Assembly: GCF_035046505.1 (NCBI RefSeq)
Contig: NC_089826.1
Coordinates: 6,673,254 to 6,737,253, forward strand
DNA length: 64,000 bases
Direction of reading: 5' to 3'
DNA from: Tiliqua scincoides
Taxonomy: Eukaryota > Chordata > Lepidosauria > Squamata > Scincidae
Position numbers and translations under genes: made by a program. This document shows, piece by piece, positions 35,467 through 44,693 of the stretch. The notes beneath the pieces are model-generated. The model saw only the letters and a program-made list of their open reading frames with translations. It was not told the origin of the DNA and searched no databases. Numbering within the stretch: position 1 is the stretch's first letter; each line of letters opens with the position of its first letter.

Positions 35467-36313
35467 TCATAGCAAGTCTTGTTTCGTGCCATTGTTATTG
35501 GAAGTATTTTCAAGGTTTTCCATCATCAAAACTTGTGTTTTATCCATCCACTTCCCTTTTTCAGCTGGCCTCCCTGTAATTGTGGATGTAAGGTCCTGGG
35601 GCAAGTCCTGCGGGACAGCTGCTGGTAAAATGGCATTGCTTGGTCCCCGGTGAGAATAGGTCTCCCTAGGCATCCCGTCCTCGGAACAGAGCTGCAGTCT
35701 AAAGGCTGCCTGGAAACCTCGTCGGAAGTTCTCGTTGAAGAAGCCATAAATGATGGGGTTGATGCTGCTGTTGAAGAAGGCCAGCCAATGGGCAAAAGGG
35801 TAGACGTAGATATTGATGACTTGCAGTTGCTCCTCTTTCAGGTCGGCGTAGTCGGAGAGCATTGCCAAGGTCCACAGCGGCAGCCACGAGAGGATGAAGA
35901 GCAACACCACGATGATGAGCATCTTGACGACTTTCAACTTCTTCTTGTAAACGGAGTGGCGCTCCTGGCCCTGCTTCCCAGTCACAGGCACAGACGTGTT
36001 GAAAAGCGTGATCCCGATCCGGGCGTACATGATGACGATAAGGGAAAGAGGTGCCAAGTAGATGTTGGCAAAGAGCACCGTCGTATAGATCTTTCTCATG
36101 TCCTGGTTGGGCCAATCCTCCCGGCACCAGTAGATGGGGCTGGTTTTGTTGCCATAGCCGAGAATCACCCTGAAATGTTTCTCCTCTTCCACTTTCAACA
36201 TCACGGCAGAGGGGCACATGATGGCAACGGCCAGGACCCAGATGACGGCTATGATGATAACCGCGGCCCATATGGTCAGCTTCTGCTTAAATGGATAAAC
36301 AATCGAACGGAAC
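35467..36313 (-). CDS. NPFFR2: NPFFR2 coding exon 3 (TM4-TM7 and C-tail), gene end
   Basis: Begins after CACTGCAG with the last base of Arg143 and runs to a TGA at 35467-35469, coding residues 144-424. It shows TM4 ([19 protein letters not shown]), extracellular loop 2 with the family-specific [19 protein letters not shown]5 ([20 protein letters not shown]), TM6 ([18 protein letters not shown]), and TM7 with [20 protein letters not shown] (NPxxY box), followed by a basic ENFRRGFQ helix-8 segment and a Ser/Asn-rich tail ending KQDLL. The loop-2 and TM5 wording is much closer to NPFFR2 than to NPFFR1. The total of 424 residues matches the roughly 420-residue short human isoform. No stop, frameshift or missing key residue is visible. 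I could not place a convincing minus-strand polyadenylation signal. Confidence 0.95.
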
Positions 36314-36647
36314 CTGCAGTGAAAAGATAGAGCACCCGTAAGTGTCGCAAATAGCAAGGTTCCCATTATTCACATTTCAAATACAGGGGATCCCAAGTAT
36401 TAATGGGGGAAACCGTTCCAGGAATCCCTGTGGATACTGAACTCTGCAGATAATGTAATCCATGGCTGGAGAACCTTAGAACAGCTTTAGACATGACTGG
36501 AAGTTGCCGGGGGCAAACCGGAAGTGATTTCTGGTTGCATCTAGGAGGTCCTCTGAGGCCTTCCAGCCACGGGATCAGCATTTACGGCTACTACAATTCA
36601 CGGGTACCGAGCCCGCGGATCAGACGGACCCAATGCATTCACTACAC

Positions 36648-37409
36648 CAGTGGTGCCAAACTCATTTCATACAGAGGGCCGAAGTTAGAATTCAGGGCTC
36701 CAGCTGAGGGCCTGAAGTGGTGACATTAAGCAGAAAGTGACATCATTAAGGAGGTCTGGTCTAGAGGGCAGAGCCTCCGTTAGCCCGAAGATAACATCAG
36801 AAGGTCGCCAGGTTCGAGGACACCGGCAGCTCCCTGAACGGCTGAGAATGGCGAGACCTTGAAGCAGCTGACAAGCCCAGCTGAGTGATCTCACCTGCTC
36901 TTAGTGTGAGCAAGAAGCGTCTTGGCTGCCCTCCATGTGAGAGACGGAGCTGCTTGTCAGCCTGTGTGGGAGAACCGGAGGCCAGAAGTGAGACCAAACC
37001 AGGAAGATCCGTTCTGAAATGTTGTTGGTTCTTGAAAGAGAGAACCTCTATGATTGTAAAAATCCCCTTGAGGGATTTAGAAATGCCTGCCTATGTAAAC
37101 CGCCTTGAATAAAGTCAGAGGAGTAATCCAATGACCAGAAAGGTGGTATATAAATACCTAGTTTATTATCATTATTATCATTAAGCAGCTAACGGCCAAA
37201 AATCAGACCCTGTTCTCATATAGAAACTCATTAACTGCAGACAAGAGAAAGTATGCAAATCTCAATCATATTTCAAGATTTGGGAAAGCCCAATTTTCAT
37301 GTGGGCTGCCATTTCAGCTGTAACACCTCAGCAGCTGAGAGCCTGAGGGCAGGATAAAAAGCTTCTGGAGGCCGCATCCAGCCCCCGGGCCTTATGTTTG
37401 ACACCCCTG
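36648..37409. mobile_element. hAT-like element with nested SINE
   Basis: cagtggtgccaaactcattt at the left and gtttgacacccctg at the right; flanks cactacac / cactatac (7 of 8). Interrupted by the SINE at 36734-37178. Confidence 0.82.
36734..37178 (+). mobile_element. tRNA-derived SINE, long copy
   Basis: ggtctggtctagagggcaga head, ggtcgccaggttcgagg B box and aaccgccttgaataaagtca tail with (tta)n. Flanked by cattaagcag at 36724-36733 and 37179-37188, a perfect 10-bp duplication. Confidence 0.85.
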
Positions 37410-37987
37410 CACTATACCCTCCTGTGACAATAAGAAGGAATGAAGATCAGTATGGCTTCGCTCACCTGCCAGAGGTTTCTAGAAGTGTTCAGGAATCTAT
37501 ACCGCACCCCACCCCAGTCAGCAGAAGTGTCCTAGAGGGTATGGTGAAGTTGGGTTCAGAAATGCATTTTGGAAGATCTAGTTCTCCACCCCCGAAGGAG
37601 AGGCAGAATGCCAAAACTTGGCTTCCATCCCAAAGCCTGAAGAATCTCATTCCTGCCTCACTTAATACCAGTGCTCAATTCACACTGCAGCCTTCCCAAA
37701 GACTACCTCTCCTCTCAGCCCCTTCATGCTTTGAGAAAAGAAAACAAAACCACACAGAGCACCTTGTAATCTTACCATGTTGTCTCCAAGCAACAAGAGG
37801 GGAAAGAAAAGAGTCTCTTAGTACAGGCAGGGGTAGTAAAACGTTGTGTCCAGAAGATGGGTGGAAGGTGGTTTGGGGAGGGGTCTTTAAGGGACAGCTA
37901 AGGCATTTACCAGCTTTGTGAAATGGTTTAATAAATGACCCAATTCTTTTGGAGAAAAGATTGGATCGTTTTTTTCATCATTTAGAG

Positions 37988-38216
37988 CAGCGGTCTTCAA
38001 TCTTTTCCATCTCATGGCACACTGACAAGGCACGAAAATTGTCAAGGCACACCATCAGGTTTTTGGCAATTGACAAGGCACACCATGCTGCCAGCAGGGG
38101 ACTCAAATCCCCCACTGACCCTACTAATAAATGACCTTCTCCCAAATTCCTGTGGCACACCTGTGGACCACTCTTGGCACACCAGTGTGCCACAGCACAA
38201 TGGTTGAAAATGGCTG
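37988..38216. mobile_element. hAT family C, complete
   Basis: cagcggtcttcaatcttttc to ggttgaaaatggctg, flanked by atttagag at 37980-37987 and 38217-38224. Confidence 0.9.
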
Positions 38217-38224
38217 ATTTAGAG

Positions 38225-38564
38225 CAGTGGTTTCCAAACTTTTTAGCACTGGGACCCAGCTAGCTTTACTAAACTTAAAAAAAAAAAATCACTTTACCAG
38301 CTGCTCAAGCCTGTTTTTATCCATTTTACTATGTTGGGGGGGACGGACTTTTGAGGGTGTCTGTTGAGTTCCATGTTAGTTGGACTGGTGGCATTATATT
38401 CTCTCGGCCTGCCCTCTGAAATGAACTACAGCATGTTCTCCTACTGGTGAGAATACAAATGTGCTGCCCTGTTTCAGTTTCTCTTGGGCTCAGTATAATT
38501 TCCTTGTCAGTCTCATGTCCCACCAAAAAAAATCGGGTCCCGATCCATAGTTTGGGAACCACTG
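38225..38564. mobile_element. hAT-like element, family E, abutting the previous one
   Basis: cagtggtttccaaacttttt to agtttgggaaccactg, 340 bp. Its left flank is the same atttagag copy (38217-38224) that forms the right flank of the family C element; its right flank is atttagat. Confidence 0.88.
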
Positions 38565-38582
38565 ATTTAGATGCAAACAACC

Positions 38583-40228
38583 AGAACATAAGAACAGCCC
38601 TGCTGGATCAGGCCATAGGCCCATCTAGTCCAGCTTCCTGTATCTTACAGCGGCCCACCAAATGCCCCAGGGATCACACCAGATAACAAGAGACCTGCAA
38701 GGCTTCCTGGGAATTGTAGTTAAGAACATAAGAACAGCCCCACTGGATCAGGCCATAGGCCCATCTAGTCCAGCTTCCTGTATCTCACAGCGGCCCACCA
38801 AATGCCCCAGGGAGCACACCAGGTAACAAGAGACCTGCAAGGCTTCCTGGGAATTGTAGTTAAGAACATAAGAACAGCCCCACTGGATCAGGCCATAGGC
38901 CCATCTAGTCCAGCTTCCTGTATCTCACAGCGGCCCACCAAATGCCCCAGGGAGCACACCAGGTAACAAGAGACCTGCAAGGCTTCCTGGGAATTGTAGT
39001 TAAGAACATAAGAACAGCCCCACTGGATCAGGCCATAGGCCCATCTAGTCCAGCTTCCTGAATCTCACAGCGGCCCACCAAATGCCCCAGGGAGCACACC
39101 AGATAACAAGAGACCTGCAAGGCTTCCTGGGAATTGTAGTTAAGAACATAAGAACAGCCCCACTGGATCAGGCCATAGGCCCATCTAGTCCAGCTTCCTG
39201 TATCTCACAGCGGCCCACCAAATGCCCCAGGGAGCACACCAGATAACAAGAGACCTGCAAGGCCTCCTGGGAATTGTAGTTAAGAACATAAGAACAGCCC
39301 CACTGGATCAGGCCATAGGCCCATCTAGTCCAGCTTCCTGTATCTCACAGCGGCCCACCAAATGCCCCAGGGAGCACACCAGGTAACAAGAGACCTGCAA
39401 GGCTTCCTGGGAATTGTAGTTAAGAACATAAGAACAGCCCCACTGGATCAGGCCATAGGCCCATCTAGTCCAGCTTCCTGTATCTCACAGCGGCCCACCA
39501 AATGCCCCAGGGAGCACACCAGATAACAGGAGACCTGCAAGGCCTCCTGGGAATTGTAGTTAAGAACATAAGAACAGCCCCACTGGATCAGGCCATAGGC
39601 CCATCTAGTCCAGCTTCCTGTATCTCACAGCGGCCCACCAAATGCCCCAGGGAGCACACCAGATAACAAGAGACATGCAAGGCCTCCTGGGAATTGTAGT
39701 TAAGAACATAAGAACAGCCCCACTGGATCAGGCCATAGGCCCATCTAGTCCAGCTTCCTGTATCTCACAGCGGCCCACCAAATGCCCCAGGGAGCACACC
39801 AGGTAACAAGAGACCTGCAAGGCTTCCTGGGAATTGTAGTTAAGAACATAAGAACAGCCCCACTGGATCAGGCCATAGGCCCATCTAGTCCAGCTTCCTG
39901 TATCTCACAGCGGCCCACCAAATGCCCCAGGGAGCACACCAGATAACAAGAGACATGCAAGGCCTCCTGGGAATTGTAGTTAAGAACATAAGAACAGCCC
40001 CACTGGATCAGGCCATAGGCCCATCTAGTCCAGCTTCCTGTATCTCACAGCGGCCCACCAAATGCCCCAGGGAGCACACCAGGTAACAAGAGACCTGCAA
40101 GGCTTCCTGGGAATTGTAGTTAAGAACATAAGAACAGCCCCACTGGATCAGGCCATAGGCCCATCTAGTCCAGCTTCCTGTATCTCACAGCGGCCCACCA
40201 AATGCCCCAGGGAGCACACCAGATAACA
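38583..40228 (-). repeat. Tandem array of CR1 3' ends, 140-bp period, 12 units
   Basis: taagaacata recurs at 38721, 38861, 39001 and every 140 bp to 40121, preceded by one unit from 38583 and ending with a partial unit. Each unit is the complement of about 112 bp of CR1 3' UTR plus a linker (ctacaattcccaggaagcc on the CR1 strand). Variants aggtaac with ggcttcc and agataac with ggcctcc alternate in the proximal half. It lies in NPFFR2 intron 2 with the CR1 strand in the same sense as the gene. Confidence 0.95.
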
Positions 40229-40554
40229 TCTCTGCTGAGAACAGTGCCAAAGTGAACATACTGAAGAGTTTTAGCTAGGACATGGCTGTTTTCCAAGGCT
40301 AGATCCATTTCCCTGAACTGCTGCTCATCCCCACTCCTGTTCCAGAAGAGGTCCTGGAGACCCTCCCCCTCAACCACACCCCTGACATGCACATCACTGT
40401 TATCACCTCATCGCTGGTGTGAACATTTTTCTGATTGTCTGGGATCTCCTCCTGCTGTTATTGCACAACCCGCCGAAAAGACTGGCAATGATTTTAATTG
40501 TACATGACGGCAACAGCGGAACCTCTGCTTGCTTATTAATTTCCAGACTTGTAC

Positions 40555-40654
40555 CTGTCAACGGCAATGGCCACCAAAGTGAAGACGGAAGCCGAGACAG
40601 AGATTCCCTGGACCATCCCATTCATCTTGCAGACTGTGTTTCCAAAGGGCCATC
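40555..40654 (-). CDS. NPFFR2: NPFFR2 coding exon 2 (TM3, DRF motif)
   Basis: This 100-nt exon reads [20 protein letters not shown] and then [12 protein letters not shown], residues 111-142, with split codons for Gly110 and Arg143. It follows CTGCAG and ends AG before GTACAAG. Phase matches both neighbours (1 nt carried in, 2 nt carried out), so the three exons join into one frame. It holds the conserved TM3 cysteine (Cys118, disulfide to extracellular loop 2 in this family) and the Asp142-Arg143-Phe144 motif, which is the NPFF-receptor form of DRY. Exon boundaries just before Trp-Pro-Phe and inside the Arg codon match the known gene structure of vertebrate NPFF receptors. The frame is too short to be seen as a long ORF and was found by translating from the neighbouring exons. 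Confidence 0.93.
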
Positions 40655-40877
40655 CTGCAGTATAAACACTGGGTTACATCAAGCGACATCAACACAACTT
40701 GCATATCTTCAACTGTAAAGACCAGAGGTCAGGTTGAATTAAATTGCCCCCCCCCCCCCCACAATGTTGCAACTCTGTTTGCTAGTGGAGAAGTTAAATT
40801 TTGGAAATTTGGGGGAGGGGCAGAGGTGATAAGAGCCAGGAATGGTTTGGGAGCGACAAGATAGAAGAATAATAAAG

Positions 40878-41095
40878 CAGTGGTGTAGCTACGGGGGGGG
40901 GAAACAGCACAGTAAGTAGTGCAAGCACCTCAGTGCGCCATGAAAGCAACCCCTCCCGCTCACTTTCAGAGCCACTCTGGGCAATTGTATTGCTGTTGCA
41001 GCCCAGAATAGCTCCGACGGTGAGTGGGAAGGGCTGCTTTCACGATGCATTGTGGCACCTGCAGTACTGACCGCCCACCATAGCGATGCCACTGC
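40878..41095. mobile_element. Foldback MITE related to the 7.67-kb element
   Basis: cagtggtgtagctacggggg at the left, accatagcgatgccactg at the right, with inner arms (gaaagcaacccctcccgctc against gtgagtgggaagggctgctt) also inverted. Target duplication not clear. Confidence 0.7.
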
Positions 41096-41217
41096 ATCCT
41101 GGACAACATTAATTTGCTACAAATGCAAAGATAAGACAGCTGTTGGGGCTGGTGTTCCTGATGCATTTCTGTTTTAACCTTTCCCCAGAGAAGATTCAGC
41201 GTCTTTATACACTAACT

Positions 41218-41689
41218 CAGGGGTGCCCAAACCCCAGCCCTGGGGCCACTTGTGGACCTCAAGGCCTCTCAATGTGGCCCTCAGGGAGCCCCCAGTCTCC
41301 AATGAGCCTCTGGCCCTCCGGAAATTTGTTGGAGCCCGCTCTGGCCTGACGCAACTGATCTCAGCGTGAGGGTGACTGTTTGACCTCTCGTGTGAGCTGT
41401 GGGATGAGGGCTCCCTCCACTGCTTGCTGTTTCATGTCTGTGATGCAGTAGCGGCAGCAAAGGAAAGGCCAGCCTTGCTTTGTCCAAAGCCTTTTATAGG
41501 CCTTGAGCTATTGCAAGACCTTCATTCATTCATATAAGTTCATCTTTAATATATTCACTTATGTAAACTTATGTAAATTTATTCAAATTTTAAATGTAAA
41601 TTAATTCTTTTTTCCCCCAGCTCCTGACAGTGTCAAAGAGATGATGAGGCCCTCCTGCCAAAATCTTTGGACACCCCTGCACTAACTCA
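41218..41689. mobile_element. hAT family B, complete
   Basis: caggggtgcccaaacc to tttggacacccctg; cactaact flanks both sides (41210-41217, 41690-41697). Confidence 0.92.
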
Positions 41690-41697
41690 ACACATCT

Positions 41698-42228
41698 GCA
41701 CTGAAGGTCTGAAAAGAGGACTGCAGATTTGTGTCACACTTCAGACATGAACTCAACTAACTCAGTCCTGCCAGTAGTGTAAAAAAATAGGCCTATCAAA
41801 CATAGGGGACTAAATCATGCTTTTTTGTCCCTTTTCCCACCAGTTTTGCACCTGTGCAAGGTGTATCTTGTGGCCACCAGGCATTTCTTTTAAAAACTGA
41901 TAACCCAATCTAAGTGATGCTGAATCTTGATGATGCACTGGTTCCAGGCAGGCAGCCTCTGGGAGAAGGACTACTGCCACTGACACTGCCCAAAAGGCTC
42001 ACCACCCCCTCATTTTGCATCAAAAGGTTGCCGAAATAGCTCCCATTCTGCAGCTTGCAAATGGCACTGCCCCAAACTAAATCTGAAACCCGAGAGCAGA
42101 GCTTGTCGTGGCACCCGTGACATCACATCCAGATTCTCCCCAGAGGAGGGGCTTCGCACCACTTGTTCTCCTGTGGAGGTTCCCCTTCGGGGCAGATGCC
42201 TCTCCGCCTTAGCCCAAAAGATCCAGTT
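41698..42228. other. Unassigned intronic sequence
   Basis: Part of NPFFR2 intron 1; nothing recognised. Confidence 0.4.
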
Positions 42229-42607
42229 ACACAGGCCTACAAAATTGAGGGTCAGAAAAGTTTTTCCCAAACTTTATGGTGCTTTGATATGAATTTGGGG
42301 TGCCGATTCCAAAAATGGCATCCGTTTTGCCCTATCACGTCTAGTTTTTGAGATATAGTATAGCCTCATTAGCGAATGGTTCAAGCAGCTTCCTCATGAG
42401 GAAGCCATGGTGTAGGCTTCCTCATGAGGAAGCCATGGTGCAGGCTTCCTGAGGAAGCTACTTGAACCGCTCACTAAAGAGGCTATGCCATGTCTCCAAA
42501 ACTAGATGCGAAAGGGCAAAATGGATGCCATTTTTGGAATCGGCACCCCAAATATACCCAGGAATTGGTGTAACATTTAAGGAAGCAAAATGTGTGTTGG
42601 CCTGTGT
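42229..42607. mobile_element. Long palindromic repeat, copy 2
   Basis: Inverted relative to copy 1: acacaggcctacaaaattga at the left, aatgtgtgttggcctgtgtt at the right, and a centre with gcttcctcatgaggaagcca duplicated. Outer and inner arms pair over most of the length. Confidence 0.75.
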
Positions 42608-43373
42608 TATGGCTCTGCCCTAGAGATCTATTGTCAATCTGAGTAAATAACACCAAGCAAGATGGCCCAAGGGTCTTAGGGCCCCATCCTATGCTTCCCA
42701 GTGCCCAGGGCCACAGTGGCACCAAAATGGTTACCGCTGCACCCAATGGGGCTGGGAAGCACCACAGGGTCTACTCAGGATAAGGGAGCTTATGCTCCTT
42801 TACCCCGTGTAAACTCCAGGCAGACCCAATGGGCCTCCTTGGATCTGCACCCACTCTTGAGCAGGTGCAGATTCGAGGAAACCCATCTCAGGACTCCTGG
42901 GCTGGGAGGGGGGGGTCAGGATATGGCAGTAGGGCCTGTGGCCGTCTTCACCCCTCCCACTCCACCCACACCACACCTTCTTTCCACCCTGTAACGCCTT
43001 CTCCCACACCCCGTCTGCTGCCTAGTGCTTTGCACAGAGCACCAGGCAGTAGACCGCCAACCTCCGACTGACACCTGCCCGGCACAGTTTCATGCTAGGC
43101 TAGCTCCGACACTGGGTTGGACCTAAGCCCCGCAAATATGCTTTATGGCACGTTTGCAATAGTGCGTGTCAGCAGTGAGCCAGCGCACACTGTTCAGATT
43201 GGGCTGTTACTCAGCAGACCACAGCTCTGTATATCCATGGTCCAAAAGTAAGAATTGACTGTACTTTAATTAATCAACATACATGCAGCCTTATGAACCT
43301 GGCCCATTGGCCGAACCCTCATCACATTTGACAGGTCCACCTCGTGTGGGTCACTTTTCCAAACCGTGCCCCG
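42608..43373. other. Intronic, GC-rich dispersed segment
   Basis: 42680-43090 (gccccatcctatgcttccca, tttgcacagagcaccaggca) looks like an interspersed repeat by its composition, not classified. It ends before the exon 1 splice donor. Confidence 0.4.
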
Positions 43374-43379
43374 ACTCAC

Positions 43380-43707
43380 CTGATATGATGTTATCCAACA
43401 AGGTGGTGGGCATGCAAAATATCCCCACCAGCAGGTCGCTAACCGCCAGGTTCAGAATGAAGAGGTTGGTGACGGTGCGCATGTGTTTGCTCCTCAGGAC
43501 GATGAAGCAGACCACTCCATTGCCAATCATGCACAGGAGGAAGATGAGCAGGTAGGAGACAATGAAGACCGCAGCCACAAGCGGCTGGTGGAGGTAAAAG
43601 TCCACGTAGGAAACATTGCTCTCCGGGTCACACGTGCTTGGATATCCACTGCAGTTTCTCAAGGGGGGCGCACTGACTGAGGAACCGGGGTCCGCATTTT
43701 TATCCAT
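43380..43707 (-). CDS. NPFFR2: NPFFR2 coding exon 1 (N-terminus, TM1-TM2)
   Basis: Encodes residues 1-109 and the first base of codon 110 of a neuropeptide FF receptor, a plasma-membrane GPCR for RFamide peptides that in mammals couples mainly to Gi/o. The extracellular N-terminus has two N-glycosylation sequons (Asn18-Cys-Ser, Asn31-Val-Ser). TM1 spans about [20 protein letters not shown] and TM2 includes [20 protein letters not shown]. The ATG at 43707 is chosen because it gives an N-terminus of the length seen in the short NPFFR2 isoform. Eleven bases upstream lies a good 3' splice site (pyrimidine tract then TATAG, exon start at 43718), so at least one 5' non-coding or alternative N-terminal exon must lie further upstream. 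The exon ends TCA-G followed by GTGAGT. NPFFR2 is favoured over NPFFR1 by residues across all exons. A lineage-specific NPFFR2 paralogue cannot be excluded. Confidence 0.93.
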
Positions 43708-43842
43708 GTTGAATTGTGCTATACAGTGGGAATAAAAAAAGAAGTTGGGAGTCAAAGAGCAACCAAGAGACAACATACTTAGGCCTCGATCCTATCCCCC
43801 AGTATCCTAGGTGATGCATTAAGAAGGATGAAGGCACTAGAG

Positions 43843-44685
43843 CAAACCTCAGCCCTGGGGCCACTTGCGGCCCTTGAGGCCTCTCAATGCAGCCCTCAGG
43901 GAGCCCCCAGTCTCCAATGAGCCTCTGGCCCTCCTGAGATGTGTTGGAGCCCACTCTGGCCTGATGCAACTGATCTCGGCGTGAGGGCAACTGTTTGACC
44001 TCTCCCGTGAGCTGTGGGATGCGGGCTCACTCCACTGCTTGCTGTTTCACGTCTGTGATTCAGCAGTGACAGCAAAGGAAAGGCCAGCCTTGCTTTGTGC
44101 AAGGCCTTTTATAGGCCTTGAGCTATCGCAAGACCTTCATTCAAGTTCATCTTTAATATATTCATTTATGTAAGGATCTCCTCTATGGAGAACTCGTGCA
44201 AGGAAAGCGCCCTACAGGTAGACCACAGCTGCGATACAAGGACATCTGCAAGAGGGATCTGAAGGCCTTAGGAGTGGACCTCAACAGGTGGGAAACCCTG
44301 GCCTCTGAGCGACCCGCTTGGAGGCAAGCTGTACAGCATGGCCTTTCCCAGTTTGAAGAGACACTTGGCCAACAGGCCAACAGGCTGAGGCTAAGAGGCA
44401 AAGAAGGAAGGCCCATAGCCAGGGAGACAGACCAGGGACAGACTGCACTTGCTCCCAGTGTGGAAGGGATTGTCACTCCCGAATTGGCCTTTTCAGCCAC
44501 ACTAGACGCTGTTCCAGAACCACCATTCCGAGTGCGATACCAGAGTCTCTCGAGACTGAAGGTTGCCTACGGTATGTAAATTTATTCAAATTTTAAATGT
44601 AAATTAATTCTTTTTTTTCCCCGGCCCCCGACACAGTGTCAGAGAGCTGATGTGGCCTTCTTGCCAAAAACTTTGGACACCCCTG
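43843..44685. mobile_element. hAT family B with nested LINE; left TIR lost
   Basis: The body starts caaacctcagccctgggg without the caggggtgcc terminus, but the target duplication cactagag is intact (43835-43842, 44686-44693). The right end is ctttggacacccctg. Split by LINE copy E. Confidence 0.88.
44174..44572 (+). mobile_element. LINE C-terminal fragment, copy E, nested in hAT
   Basis: Encodes QGKRPTGRPQLRYKDICKRD to the zinc-cluster region (with a duplicated gccaacag causing a frame change), ending in the hairpin tail (loop CTCG). The host hAT word tatgtaa occurs on both sides (44167-44173, 44574-44580). Confidence 0.85.
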
Positions 44686-44693
44686 CACTAGAG

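Larger units (their letters stand above)
36314..40554 (-). other. NPFFR2 intron 2 (4241 nt)
   Basis: GT-AG intron between exons 2 and 3. It contains, by coordinate: an unclassified dispersed segment (36366-36640), a hAT element with a nested tRNA-SINE (36648-37409), two adjacent hAT elements sharing one target site (37988-38564), and the 140-bp CR1-end array (38583-40228). Almost none of it looks like unique sequence. Confidence 0.9.
40655..43379 (-). other. NPFFR2 intron 1 (2725 nt)
   Basis: GT-AG intron between coding exons 1 and 2. It holds a near-palindromic DNA element (40878-41095), a hAT element with an 8-bp duplication (41218-41689), a long palindromic element (42229-42607) and a dispersed GC-rich segment (about 42680-43090). 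Confidence 0.9.

Noticed and set aside
35650-36330. 226-codon plus-strand frame opposite NPFFR2 exon 3
   Set aside because: It is the antisense shadow of the receptor exon; the minus strand explains all the conservation.
37394-37921. 175-codon plus-strand frame in NPFFR2 intron 2
   Set aside because: No domain, starts in the right end of a hAT element, and there is no sign of splicing.
38583-40228. CRISPR-like array (regular repeats with spacers)
   Set aside because: The whole 140-bp unit is conserved with no variable spacers, and the unit is CR1 3' UTR; the host is a vertebrate.
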